From an uncultured Lachnospiraceae bacterium (lineage in GTDB: Bacteria > Bacillota > Clostridia > Lachnospirales > Lachnospiraceae), in assembly GCA_910589265.1 (NCBI GenBank), contig CAJUTQ010000074.1, forward strand, positions 1 through 64,000: 64,000 bases of DNA. Reading direction: 5' to 3'. Below, piece after piece: positions 9,744 through 18,607 of the stretch (its first letter is position 1; each line of letters opens with the position of its first letter). Position numbers and translations under genes: made by a program. The notes beneath the pieces were generated by a model. That model searched no databases. It was not told where the DNA came from and worked only from the letters and a program-made list of their open reading frames with translations.

Positions 9744-10748
9744 TTATTTTGTCTCATTTTCTCCTTTTCCATATCCCCCATAAACGTTATCCGGAATGTC
9801 TGTCTTATCCCAATATCGAATCCAATAGTCTTTATTCATTGTCAGTTTTAATATAAGCCAGCGAGGAAGTTTTTCATATCGTAAGCCAAGGCGATACCCT
9901 AAATAACGAAAGGCGCACTGTATTATAAAAGGAAAGTATAAAAAGGACTTTTTCTTCTGTTTAAAATATTCCTTAGCAGCTTTGGCATACTTACTCCCTT
10001 CTTTTTCTGAAGAAACATTCGAAAAAATTTCTGGATGATCTGCCTGTGAAACAGCCAGATCAAAATTTCTCCTCAAATGCTGGAAATAGGAATATTCATG
10101 AGTATGATAAACTCTTGCACTAGATGCATAATAAACACTTCTTCCAGCTCCTAATACCTTTGAGGCAAAAATCATATCTTCGTTAAAAATGGTATACTTA
10201 ATAAATCCACCTAACTTCTCAAATACATAACGTTTATATGCAGCGCATACATTAGAGCAAAAATATGTTTTAATTCCTGTCTCCCCCAAATCTTCCTTTT
10301 TCTGCTCCCTATCCCTTTCTGGATAATTATAAGTTCTTGTAAATTTTTCTATTTCACTGCTGTCTTTCTCTGCCATCTGCCTTGCATAAGTTACCGCTAT
10401 CCTTTTCTCTAACATAGGTTTTACAAGCTCTTCAATTAAATGTTCGTCTACAGGTACTGCGTCGTCTGTCATAAATACTAAAATACTTGCCTTGGAACGT
10501 CTTGCACCCTCATTTCTTGTTTTGCCATGATTGAATTCTCTCTTAGAAATATGGAATACTTCTACATTAGGATTTTTTTTCAGAAAGTTAGAGCCATATA
10601 CAATTTTATTAAAGTACTTCTCCTCTGTATTCATTATAATAATTTTATTTGGCTTTATTGACTGTTTTTGGAGCATGTCTATCATGTCAAGAAACTTCTG
10701 TCCTGGTTTGTAAGTAGGTATTACTACATCAATTAACATATTTTCCAT
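9744..10748 (-). CDS. GT2 glycosyltransferase (rhamnosyltransferase-like)
   Basis: A GT-A fold inverting glycosyltransferase. DVVIPTYKPG opens the nucleotide-sugar domain, MTDDAVP is the DxD-like metal/sugar-nucleotide motif, and NEDMIFASK the acceptor-side motif. It resembles enzymes that add rhamnose from dTDP-rhamnose, but donor prediction from sequence is weak. I choose ATG 10748 (MENMLIDVV) because AGAGGA lies 7 bp upstream; the longer frame to 10814 starts inside the terminator of the LCP gene. It is followed closely by glmS. A terminator separates it from the main cluster, so it is reached by readthrough or a weak promoter that I cannot identify. Confidence 0.85.
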   Translation of the reverse strand: MENMLIDVVIPTYKPGQKFLDMIDMLQKQSIKPNKIIIMNTEEKYFNKIVYGSNFLKKNPNVEVFHISKREFNHGKTRNEGARRSKASILVFMTDDAVPVDEHLIEELVKPMLEKRIAVTYARQMAEKDSSEIEKFTRTYNYPERDREQKKEDLGETGIKTYFCSNVCAAYKRYVFEKLGGFIKYTIFNEDMIFASKVLGAGRSVYYASSARVYHTHEYSYFQHLRRNFDLAVSQADHPEIFSNVSSEKEGSKYAKAAKEYFKQKKKSFLYFPFIIQCAFRYLGYRLGLRYEKLPRWLILKLTMNKDYWIRYWDKTDIPDNVYGGYGKGENETK

Positions 10749-10801
10749 CACTTTATCCTCTAAAACAGCAAACACTTCATTTTGTAAGCTGTTCTTTATG
10801 T

Positions 10802-10845
10802 TAAAAAAGAGCAAGGGCAGCTTCCTAAAAGCCCCCTTGCTTTCC
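10802..10845 (-). terminator. Strong intrinsic terminator after the LCP gene
   Basis: On the minus strand, directly after the LCP stop, AGCAAGGG pairs with CCCTTGCT and is followed by CTTTTTT. It is the clearest candidate for the end of the long polysaccharide operon. Confidence 0.88.
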
Positions 10846-10846
10846 T

Positions 10847-12115
10847 CTACCTCAGATACTGTGCTGTATCATTTTTTATTTTTTCACTTAAAGTCTTAAC
10901 GGTTTCTGATGGTATATATCCTTCTCCCGTTGTACCAAAGAAAAACTCATGGGCTTTTTGTACATTGCCTGTCAAATCCTCAGCAACTACACAGTCGCCT
11001 TTTTTTCCAATTTCACCAGTCCTTCTGTCAAAGGGAAAACCTGACGTATCGGCAATATTATATTTTATCACCCCTGCTGCATAACTAATAAGTTCTGAAG
11101 TAGTAAAGCTTGTTGCTATCTTTGGAAAAACAGAATTAATAATTTTATTAAGAGTAACTACATCTGCTTCCTTTGCTTTTTTTGCAATTTCCGTAAGGAC
11201 TGTCCTCTGTCGTTCAGCCCGTTTAAAATCATCTCCTGCTGTATAACGGATTCTGGCGTAAGACGTCGCCTGAACCCCGTTTAAAGTCTGCAAGCCAGGG
11301 GCAGTTATTTTTTCTATTTCTTTACCTGCAACTTTCGCAGTTTCAATCTGATAATTGTTCAAATGGACGATCTCTTCATCTTGAACGTCAATGGGAATTC
11401 CCCCTAAGGCGTCAATAACATCGCTTAGGGCTGTAAAATCTGCAGTGACATAATCTGTAATGTTCATATCCAGATTCATGTTCAACATTTGTATAGCCTG
11501 CTCAGGCCCGCCATTTGCATAGGCGGCGTTTGCCTTATCATATACATCATTTCCCAGATTTAAATACGTGTCCCTAAATACAGAAAGTAATTTTATGTCT
11601 CCTGTATCCTCATTCAAACTGGCAATCATAATAGTATCCGTCCTTGTCCCTTTTCCTAATTTCCCATCCCTGGAGTCTACCCCAAACAAGGCAATATTTT
11701 TATAACCTTTTAAGCTTTCATTCGTTTGAACTGTTTCATCAATTTTCAAGTTGTTCTCGTCAATATTAATATTTTGTATTTTTCCTAATTTCGTTATCAC
11801 ATAAAGGACGAAGAGCATAAGGATAAAAATCAAAAAAATGACAATTCCTAAAGCAATCATTTTTCCTTTACCCTTTTTCTTTTTTACAGGCTCCTCCCTA
11901 TATCCTTGTTCTTGCTGTCTAGGCCTTCTGTTTTCTCCTGATGGGGGACGCCTTTTCCTATTCCCTTCCATTGGAGGCCTTCTTCTTTCTTCCTCTCCTT
12001 TAGAGGGTCTTCTCCCTCTAGGAGGCCTCTGTCCAGGCCTTCCTTGAGGTCTCTCCCCCTTTGGAGGCCTCCCATTCGTTCTTGTACCATTTGTAGGTCT
12101 TTGTCCTGATGCCAT
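10847..12115 (-). CDS. LytR-CpsA-Psr (LCP) family wall-polymer ligase
   Basis: LCP enzymes transfer polyprenyl-linked polymers onto peptidoglycan from the outer membrane face. Residues 1-80 are an unusual cytoplasmic tail made of Arg/Pro/Gly repeats (RPPxGER-like) ending in KKKKGKGK. Residues 86-108 form the single membrane anchor, and about 140-350 is the LCP domain, with the conserved motifs DSRDG..RTDT, FRDTYL and RIRYTAGDDFKRAERQR, whose Arg/Asp residues bind the pyrophosphate lipid. It is the last gene of the large glycan operon and is followed by a terminator. Its likely job is attachment of the glycan made here to the wall. The family is certain; the polymer is inferred from context. 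Confidence 0.93.
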   Translation of the reverse strand: MASGQRPTNGTRTNGRPPKGERPQGRPGQRPPRGRRPSKGEEERRRPPMEGNRKRRPPSGENRRPRQQEQGYREEPVKKKKGKGKMIALGIVIFLIFILMLFVLYVITKLGKIQNINIDENNLKIDETVQTNESLKGYKNIALFGVDSRDGKLGKGTRTDTIMIASLNEDTGDIKLLSVFRDTYLNLGNDVYDKANAAYANGGPEQAIQMLNMNLDMNITDYVTADFTALSDVIDALGGIPIDVQDEEIVHLNNYQIETAKVAGKEIEKITAPGLQTLNGVQATSYARIRYTAGDDFKRAERQRTVLTEIAKKAKEADVVTLNKIINSVFPKIATSFTTSELISYAAGVIKYNIADTSGFPFDRRTGEIGKKGDCVVAEDLTGNVQKAHEFFFGTTGEGYIPSETVKTLSEKIKNDTAQYLR

Positions 12116-12192
12116 AATAATTTACCATACCTTCCTATCATCCTCAAGACACCTTCCTTATAGAAACTGTCCAGGCTAAAATCTGTATTTGA

Positions 12193-13590
12193 TTAATAAG
12201 CATTTTCATTCACAAATCCTCTAAAAAATGTCAAAAATAATATTTTTATATCAAGTCCCATTGTCCAATTTTCAATATAATATAAGTCATAGTCAATCCT
12301 TCTGCGTATAGAAGTATCTCCCCGAAAACCATTTACCTGGGCCCAGCCAGTCAATCCTGGCCTTACTTGATGCTTTATCATATATCTTGGAATTTCTTCT
12401 TTAAACTTTTCTACAAAAAGGGGCCTCTCTGGCCTAGGGCCTACAAGACTCATATCCCCCCTTAATATATTAAAAAGCTGAGGGAGCTCGTCCATACTTG
12501 TCTTCCTTAAAATTCTTCCTATTCTTGTCACCCTAGGATCATTTTTCACTGTCCAGGCCTTTTCCTCGGCCGTTTGCTTCTGCACTTCCATTGTGCGGAA
12601 CTTATACATTTTAAAGGGACGGTTATGGAGCCCCACCCTCTCCTGAGAAAAAATAACAGGCCCCTTAGATGTTATTCGAATGAACAGGATAGATAAAAGC
12701 ATAATAGGAGAAAACAATACCATGGCTACCATTGCTCCAAAAATGTCTACAATTCTCTTGGCCAGCATAGCCCATGTATTGGTCAAAGGGACGTGGCGGA
12801 TATTGATAATAGGCAGTCCTTGTAAATCTTCTGTATAAGGTTTGCTTGGTATGACTCGGTTATAATCTGGGATAAATTTTGTGTGTACTCCTGATTTCTC
12901 ACATAGGTTCACAATACTTTCCAGCTTTCCATATTCCTGCAAGCTCAATGTTATAGCAATTTCATCCAGCTTATTTTCTGGCAAAATAATTTCTAAATTG
13001 TCAATTCTCCCAAGTACTTTAACCCCCTTATACAAAGTGCCACTCTCTACCTTATCATCTAAAATCCCCCTTACCACATAACCCCACTGAGGATTTAAAC
13101 GAATTCGGTTAATATAAGCTTCTGCTGAACGACTGTATCCTACTAACAAGACATACTTTAAATTAAATCCTTTTCTTCTAAAATACCTGAGGGCGTAGCG
13201 GATACCGTGGCGGAAAATGGTTGTCCCCATAATATTAAACATTACAAAAATCAAAAGCATAGGCCTGCTGAAATGAATAATTTTCAGCATGTATAAAGCA
13301 ACCATAAATAAAATAATTCCTGTTCCATTGGCCTTTGTAATATTTAAAAATTCCTGTTTACGCCCTGAAGCTCTCTTTGAACTATATAGATGAAATTTAT
13401 AATAAAGGAGCAAATATCCAGGCACAATAAAAAACAACGCTGCAAAATATGTTTGAAAGGGTAACCCCAGCGCCTTTGCCGTAATGATTCTAAATTGTAT
13501 CCACCAGGCAAGGAGATAAGCCAGGATGATAACAATCCCGTCAATAACTACATGCAACTGGTTAAATATCCTTTGATTATCTTTAATCAA
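12193..13590 (-). CDS. Undecaprenyl-phosphate sugar-1-phosphate transferase (WcaJ/WbaP type)
   Basis: An initiating enzyme: it moves a hexose-1-phosphate from a UDP-sugar onto undecaprenyl phosphate. It has four N-terminal membrane segments, a CoA_binding_3-like cytosolic domain (about 130-250), a fifth membrane segment and the catalytic bacterial sugar transferase domain. Visible motifs are KRIVDIFGA, KMYKFRTM, DELPQLFNILRGDMSLVGPRPE and RPGLTGWAQVNG. I prefer a TTG start at 13590 (MIKDNQRIF, with TAGGTGG 5 bp upstream) over the GTG at 13599. Together with the LCP gene it has a candidate internal promoter at 13627-13655. A second priming enzyme lies at 40.3 kb. Confidence 0.92.
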   Translation of the reverse strand: MIKDNQRIFNQLHVVIDGIVIILAYLLAWWIQFRIITAKALGLPFQTYFAALFFIVPGYLLLYYKFHLYSSKRASGRKQEFLNITKANGTGIILFMVALYMLKIIHFSRPMLLIFVMFNIMGTTIFRHGIRYALRYFRRKGFNLKYVLLVGYSRSAEAYINRIRLNPQWGYVVRGILDDKVESGTLYKGVKVLGRIDNLEIILPENKLDEIAITLSLQEYGKLESIVNLCEKSGVHTKFIPDYNRVIPSKPYTEDLQGLPIINIRHVPLTNTWAMLAKRIVDIFGAMVAMVLFSPIMLLSILFIRITSKGPVIFSQERVGLHNRPFKMYKFRTMEVQKQTAEEKAWTVKNDPRVTRIGRILRKTSMDELPQLFNILRGDMSLVGPRPERPLFVEKFKEEIPRYMIKHQVRPGLTGWAQVNGFRGDTSIRRRIDYDLYYIENWTMGLDIKILFLTFFRGFVNENAY

Positions 13591-13626
13591 TGGTACCACC
13601 TATTTCCAGTAATTAAAACATAGTAT

Positions 13627-13655
13627 ATCATACAATATTTTGTAAAAAAGGGCAA
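13627..13655 (-). promoter_or_regulatory. Candidate internal promoter before the priming transferase
   Basis: On the minus strand TTGCCC (13650-13655) and TATGAT (13627-13632) have a 17-bp spacer. They lie in the 70-bp gap between a GT2 gene and the priming transferase, so this enzyme and the LCP ligase could be expressed independently of the long operon. Confidence 0.5.
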
Positions 13656-13660
13656 CTATT

Positions 13661-14629
13661 TTATCCAATGATTCTACGAATTACATTCCACCAGAGCTCC
13701 CACTGAATTTTTACATAATTTCTAAAATTAGAAGGAGAATACTCTAACTTTTTTCCTTCTGTACACAATAAATATCCTCTCTTAATTCCAGATAAATATT
13801 CCCTGCCATAACCTTTTATAATAAAAAATAACGTTTTTATTCCAAAGCCAGCAAGGAACAAAGGCAAGTTCAGCAAAATCTGAAGAGCAGGCATATTCTT
13901 ATAAATTAAGTAAACGCTATTTCTAGAAGCAAGACGGACTTTAAAGGAATTATACCTGGAACCGCTAAAGCCGCTTCCTACATGATAAACAATAGCCTTT
14001 GACGCATAGACATTTTCATATCCCATAATTTTCGCCCTATAACCTACATCTACGTCTTCTAAATAGGCGAAGTGAAGCTCATCAAAATAACCTATTACCT
14101 CAAAAACCTCTCTTCGGTAAATAGCAGCCCCTGCGCATGCAGAAAAAACCTTCCCATCCTTTCCATATACATCCTTCTTTCTTCCTTTTCCAAGGGCAAA
14201 GGCCCATCCCAAAGCGCAATACAAATCTCCTGCTCCATCTATTTTCTCTCTATCGTCATACTGAAGCATTTTTGAAGCAACAGAAAATATTTTATCATCT
14301 TTTTTAATGGCCTTTAAAAGTTCCTCTACAAACCTGGAATCAGCTTCCACATCGTTATTCAATAAAAGGACATAGGCTGTTTTTGACAGACGTATTCCTT
14401 CGTTCACTGCCCTGCAAAATCCATAATTTTTGTCCAAAGAAAATATATCTACTTTTGGATATGCCTTTTTTACTTCCTCTACACTTCCATCTGTAGAGCC
14501 ATTATCCACAAGCAAAACTCGAAAGTCTTTTACTGTCTGCCTTTCTAAAGAGTCTAAGCAGACACCTAAATATTTGATTCCATTGTAATTGGGAATAATA
14601 ATCGTCACTTGCGCCATGTTTTTGTCCAT
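13661..14629 (-). CDS. GT2 glycosyltransferase (WbbL-like)
   Basis: 322 aa. VTIIIPNYNG and LVDNGSTDGSVE form the nucleotide-binding half, LLNNDVEAD holds the DxD motif and YLEDVDVGYRAK the acceptor/catalytic region. The C-terminus is hydrophobic and may associate with the membrane. This is the layout of rhamnosyltransferases such as WbbL, in keeping with dTDP-rhamnose-type genes in the cluster, but the donor is not proved. Its start overlaps the end of the preceding GT gene by 25 bp. ATG 14629 follows GGAAGGAATC; an internal ATG at 14617 is the alternative. Confidence 0.88.
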   Translation of the reverse strand: MDKNMAQVTIIIPNYNGIKYLGVCLDSLERQTVKDFRVLLVDNGSTDGSVEEVKKAYPKVDIFSLDKNYGFCRAVNEGIRLSKTAYVLLLNNDVEADSRFVEELLKAIKKDDKIFSVASKMLQYDDREKIDGAGDLYCALGWAFALGKGRKKDVYGKDGKVFSACAGAAIYRREVFEVIGYFDELHFAYLEDVDVGYRAKIMGYENVYASKAIVYHVGSGFSGSRYNSFKVRLASRNSVYLIYKNMPALQILLNLPLFLAGFGIKTLFFIIKGYGREYLSGIKRGYLLCTEGKKLEYSPSNFRNYVKIQWELWWNVIRRIIG

Positions 14630-16038
14630 GATTCCTTCCTTCGAAATTCCGCATAAGGATGATATACAATTAAATAACCTGCATTTCTTATTTTCTCACA
14701 TAGAGCATAGCTGGCTTCTATATGGTTTTTTTCTCTTTCTTGAAAACTTTCCTTTAATTTTTCCCATAGTTCTTTTCGAATGATGATGCAGTCCATATCC
14801 ACAGCTTCCACATCACGCTGAATGGCTGCCCTATGAAGATAACCGGAAAAACGGCGATCCATTCCCCGAAAAGGGGCCTGTATTTTTCCATTTTCATCCT
14901 TTTCATAACCGGCACACTGTATTCTGTTTTTTTCGTCGCATATCTTTCCTCCCACTGCTCCCACTTCTGGCCTTGAGAAGTATCCTTTCACTTCTTTTTC
15001 CCATCCTTTGGACAAAGGTTTACAAGAAGGATTTACAAGAAAAATACCTTCCTCTCCTTCTTTCTCTTCGTAGTCAATCCGATAAAAGCCCAAGTGCTTT
15101 CCATGGCTTACTTTTCCATGTAAGCCCATTCTTTTTAAGTGAGCCTCCAAAACTTTTTTTCCTGCTTCATAAGCATACATTTTACTTTCTGGACGCTCTG
15201 CAGTGGACAAAGAATGGGATCGCCAGTGGTAAAGCACTTTTGGTACATGCTCTACTTTTCCTCCCTTTTCTCCAATTATTTCAATGCATCGGAGAATAAA
15301 ATCATAGTCTTGAGCTCCGTTATATTCTGAAACAAAAGCCCCTGCATCTATGGCAATCTGGCGGTTTACAGTAAACAAATGGCAAATATAATTATTGCTC
15401 CGCAATAAATCCAAATTCAAGTCTGGTTTTTTGTGGTAATCAAAATGTCTCTTCCCTTTTGTGTCTATCTTGTCCTCATCGGTGTAAACAGCATAAGCTC
15501 CCTGTAAAATCTTTCTTCCAACCTCATATAGGGCATCTGGCCGCAGACAATCGTCATGATCTAAGAGACTAATATAGTCTCCTGAAGCCATTTTTAAAGC
15601 ATAATTTGTATTTTCTGAAATCCCTTTATTTTCTTTTAAGGGATAGAAACGAATCCGCTTTTCTTTCCTTTTTCCTAAGAATCTTTTAAGAGTTCTCTCC
15701 ACTTTATCACTCTGACTTGCGTCCGCCACACATAATTCCCAGTTTTCAAAGCTTTGCTCATCTACAGACTTTAACATTTCTATTAAAAAACATTCTGGCG
15801 TCTCATAAGCAGGAACTAAAATACTTATTTTAAAAGGCCAGTTTGCAGACTCTTTCCTCTGTCTTATAAGCTCCTCCTTTGAAGGGTATTCTCTTAAGAA
15901 AAAATCCTCATATCCTTGTTCCTGTTCATCTCGAATAAGCCTTTCCTTTGCTTTAAAAAAAGCCTCTCTCCAACCATTCCTTTTTACATAATGAAGTCCT
16001 CTTCTTATATTTTGTATAGAAAATCTCTTTTGCGCCAC
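14605..16038 (-). CDS. GT2 glycosyltransferase with extra C-terminal domain
   Basis: 477 aa. After about 60 residues of lead-in, KISILVPAYETPECFLIEM starts a GT-A domain with the metal-binding SLLDHDDCLRPDA and DYDFILRC. The second half (about 300-477) resembles a shrunken second GT2 domain, with NPSCKPL, GAVGGKI and an MDCIIIRKELW motif, but it lacks an obvious DxD. Two related, longer enzymes lie at 25.5 and 27.6 kb, suggesting duplication in the cluster. It starts 10 bp after the nucleotidyltransferase gene. The linkage formed is unknown. Confidence 0.85.
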   Translation of the reverse strand: MAQKRFSIQNIRRGLHYVKRNGWREAFFKAKERLIRDEQEQGYEDFFLREYPSKEELIRQRKESANWPFKISILVPAYETPECFLIEMLKSVDEQSFENWELCVADASQSDKVERTLKRFLGKRKEKRIRFYPLKENKGISENTNYALKMASGDYISLLDHDDCLRPDALYEVGRKILQGAYAVYTDEDKIDTKGKRHFDYHKKPDLNLDLLRSNNYICHLFTVNRQIAIDAGAFVSEYNGAQDYDFILRCIEIIGEKGGKVEHVPKVLYHWRSHSLSTAERPESKMYAYEAGKKVLEAHLKRMGLHGKVSHGKHLGFYRIDYEEKEGEEGIFLVNPSCKPLSKGWEKEVKGYFSRPEVGAVGGKICDEKNRIQCAGYEKDENGKIQAPFRGMDRRFSGYLHRAAIQRDVEAVDMDCIIIRKELWEKLKESFQEREKNHIEASYALCEKIRNAGYLIVYHPYAEFRRKESWTKTWRK

Positions 16039-16048
16039 CTTACTCCCT

Positions 16049-16768
16049 CTATTTTTGCAAAAATTCCTTTAATTCTTCTGGAGTTCCAAGAACATGCACC
16101 TTTTCACTGTCTATCGTACATATTCTTACCTCCCCGCCTTTTTTTATTAAATGATTATATAAAGGAGCTACATACTTTTCTCCTTTTTCCATATGCTCTT
16201 CCCTTTTATAATATTCATTGTATAATTCTTCATATAATGCACATGTTTTAAAATAATAAGCTCCCAAAGTACAGTATGGGGAGATTCTTTCCTTTTCCCT
16301 CACTTGAATGGCCCGCCCGTCTTCTCCAATCTGTACAAAGCTCCAATGACTGCCCATAGCAAAAAAGCATGGGATGAACCCATCTCCCTTTATCTGCTCT
16401 TCATTCATTTCTCCTGCCTCTACATATGTATCTATATTATAAATGAGAAGGCTACTTTTTTTATCCCAAAATTTTCTTGCCAACATAGCCGTCGTTGCTT
16501 GTCCATCTGTTGGCTCTTTTATTTCTACAACTTTTATATGGGTAATGCCCATATTCCCACAAATATTCCTAATAAAAGGCTCTGCCTCGTCTTCTTTTCT
16601 TACAATAAAAATATATACATTTTCTTCTCTTAAATATCCTAAAAGGCTTTCCATAGACCACTCAAACAATGTTTTTCCTTTTGCCTTGATTTTATATTTT
16701 GGTATGTCATAGCCTGCCTCTTTAAATCTAGTTCCAAGCCCTGCCATAGTCACTACGATTGTCATCAT
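16049..16768 (-). CDS. Sugar/alditol nucleotidyltransferase of the capsular type
   Basis: About 239 aa, NTP_transferase fold: TMAGLGTRFKEAGYDIPKYKI is the nucleotide-binding signature, with the PKY Lys in the usual place, and NIDTYVEAGEM the metal-binding Asp region. I choose ATG 16768, which overlaps the HAD gene stop as ATGA and has GGAAAGGGG upstream; the longer frame to 16795 is less likely. It sits with a HAD phosphatase and an APH-like kinase, all translationally coupled. The trio probably phosphorylates, trims and nucleotide-activates one small precursor. Which precursor and whether CTP, GTP or UTP is used cannot be read from the sequence. Confidence 0.78.
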   Translation of the reverse strand: MMTIVVTMAGLGTRFKEAGYDIPKYKIKAKGKTLFEWSMESLLGYLREENVYIFIVRKEDEAEPFIRNICGNMGITHIKVVEIKEPTDGQATTAMLARKFWDKKSSLLIYNIDTYVEAGEMNEEQIKGDGFIPCFFAMGSHWSFVQIGEDGRAIQVREKERISPYCTLGAYYFKTCALYEELYNEYYKREEHMEKGEKYVAPLYNHLIKKGGEVRICTIDSEKVHVLGTPEELKEFLQK

Positions 16769-17187
16769 GTGCCCCTTTCCAAACTCTTTTTGCAAAGCTT
16801 TTCAAGCTCCTCTAAGTTATATTTTAAAAACTCGTCTGGCCGTACTGTGCGATCGTCTACATAAAAACCTTGATGTCCTGGCCAAGGTTTTCCATAAATA
16901 ATCTCGTCATAGGGAATCTCCCACTTTTCCAACCACTGAAGAAGTACTTTTGCGGTTCTAGCATTAATAAGTCCAATATTCCCTTGATAACTGTTCATAT
17001 TTCTAGAAGTATATAATGTGATCTTTGCCCCTTTTTCCCTATATTCCCTTATCTTTTCCACTATTTCTTTATAAGGCACTAAATCCTCATAATGCTCTTC
17101 CTTTTTTTTAATAGGGCAGATAGTTCCATCAATATCAAAAACAAATCCTACTCCCTCATATTGTTTTTTCTCCTGTGTATCAGACAT
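16765..17187 (-). CDS. HAD-family phosphatase of capsule clusters
   Basis: 140 aa. FVFDIDGTICP is the HAD nucleophile motif (two Asp residues), LYTSRN motif II, GKPWP supplies the motif III Lys, and YVDDRTV the motif IV acidic pair. All catalytic motifs are there in a minimal, capless fold. Such proteins are often annotated capsular biosynthesis protein and lie beside a nucleotidyltransferase, as here. It overlaps the kinase gene by 8 bp upstream and the nucleotidyltransferase by 4 bp downstream. Its predicted action is on a sugar or alditol phosphate; the substrate is unknown. Confidence 0.83.
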   Translation of the reverse strand: MSDTQEKKQYEGVGFVFDIDGTICPIKKKEEHYEDLVPYKEIVEKIREYREKGAKITLYTSRNMNSYQGNIGLINARTAKVLLQWLEKWEIPYDEIIYGKPWPGHQGFYVDDRTVRPDEFLKYNLEELEKLCKKSLERGT

Positions 17188-18607
17188 ACTTTTTTAATTC
17201 CTCCATAATGTTCATTGCATTTAGTAAAAAAGCAAATACTTTATTCTCTTGATCCATATGAAGGGGAAGCATAGAAAGGAAGAGGGATGCCTCATAAAGA
17301 CGAACCTGTATTGGATCATATCCATACTTCTTTAAATATTCCCCAAAAACTGTCCCATATGCAGTATTGTCTGTGTCAATGGAAAGACAGATCTTCATAT
17401 CCCCTTCAATTGTCATTTGAAACAATCCGCTGTTAAAAAAATCATAGGATCCCCATATGGAATGGGAAAGCTTGGCCAGATCATAATATGGATGGGTATA
17501 CAATTCCTCTTCTTTCAAAGCTCCTTTTGGATCAATGAGCTTTAGCAATGAGGCATCCTTATTATACAAAATGTTAGAAAAGCAAAGATCTCCATGTCCA
17601 ACAACAAGCTTTTCTTCCATGTCTCCTCTCCCAGATAAATATCCATATATCCTTTTATACTCTTTAACAATTCCTGAAATTCCATCATAGTCTGTCCCTA
17701 TACGAATCAAGTTGTCAAAGGTTTTATATCCTTCTTTTTGTTTAAGCATTTCTATCCTCTGAGCTACCTTTTCTATATAGAGCTTTTCTCCTATTTTTTC
17801 ATACTCCTCCCTCGTTACTTTTTTCTCTTTTCTAGTCCTTAAAAAATAAAAAAGTTTATCTAAAATGTCTCTAAATTCCTCCATAGATACAGCTCCGTGA
17901 ACAAAACGGATGGCAATGTCTGTCATGTGATAACGCTCCATTGTATAGGATGCGCCATCCGCCCATTCCTCATATCCAAAAGGCATTACAAACCAATACT
18001 TCATCTCATCAGGAAGCAAATAGTAAAATTCATATTCTGCCCTGATTTTTTCTTTATTTTCCGAAGACTTTTTTACTGTAAATTCATCTCCTGTTAATGC
18101 ATTAAAATACCGGGCGTCAAAACCTCCTGTTAAAAACGTTCGAAAATGTCCAATTTCAGAAAAATCAATAAATGCGTCTGATTCTAGCATAATAGGGGAT
18201 GTTCTACTTCTCTCCTGACTTTTAAAATAAGAGGGAATATCTGGATACATCCACATACTCGGTTTTCCATTACAGGCCACAGCATATGTTTCTTGTATAT
18301 AGCTTGCTTTTTTCAATAATATTCGAAATGCTTCCCTATCTCCAATTCCAAAATTAGAGGGGAGAACTAGAAGGGAGGTCTTTGCCTCTGTCTTTTCTAA
18401 TTCTTCCTTGAGTAAAAACAGCTCTTTGTCTGATTCTACCTGGCGCACTTCTTTTACAGAGCCACAGAATAATATCTCTTCCTTCATTCTCTCCTTCAAT
18501 GTCTTTCTTTTAAAAATTGTATTTCCAAAAGATTTTCCTCCTGTAATCTGGCAAATCTCCTGGTTTGGTTTTTTGCGGTCGTCATATATTACGAAAACTT
18601 TTTTCAT
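17180..18607 (-). CDS. APH/choline-kinase-like phosphotransferase with novel N-terminal domain
   Basis: 475 aa. The C-terminal half has the protein-kinase-like catalytic loop GHGDLCFSNIL and the metal motif KLIDPKG, followed by YYDLAKLSHSIWG, typical of aminoglycoside/choline kinase folds. The first 190-200 residues (starting KKVFVIYDDRKKPN) are unlike the kinase lobe; LLVLPSNFGIG suggests an alpha/beta, nucleotide-binding-like domain, which I cannot name. It is first in a coupled trio with the HAD phosphatase and nucleotidyltransferase, so it probably phosphorylates the free precursor. It overlaps the flippase-like gene by 4 bp. Confidence 0.75.
   Translation of the reverse strand: MKKVFVIYDDRKKPNQEICQITGGKSFGNTIFKRKTLKERMKEEILFCGSVKEVRQVESDKELFLLKEELEKTEAKTSLLVLPSNFGIGDREAFRILLKKASYIQETYAVACNGKPSMWMYPDIPSYFKSQERSRTSPIMLESDAFIDFSEIGHFRTFLTGGFDARYFNALTGDEFTVKKSSENKEKIRAEYEFYYLLPDEMKYWFVMPFGYEEWADGASYTMERYHMTDIAIRFVHGAVSMEEFRDILDKLFYFLRTRKEKKVTREEYEKIGEKLYIEKVAQRIEMLKQKEGYKTFDNLIRIGTDYDGISGIVKEYKRIYGYLSGRGDMEEKLVVGHGDLCFSNILYNKDASLLKLIDPKGALKEEELYTHPYYDLAKLSHSIWGSYDFFNSGLFQMTIEGDMKICLSIDTDNTAYGTVFGEYLKKYGYDPIQVRLYEASLFLSMLPLHMDQENKVFAFLLNAMNIMEELKKYV

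Noticed and set aside
9700..9760. glmS ribozyme upstream of glmS
   Set aside because: Only 27 bp separate glmS from the upstream gene, and nothing like the ribozyme core is present.
9744..10814. Longer start at 10814 for the GT2 gene
   Set aside because: The first 22 codons would overlap the terminator of the preceding gene and do not resemble a GT2 N-terminus; ATG 10748 has a good ribosome site.
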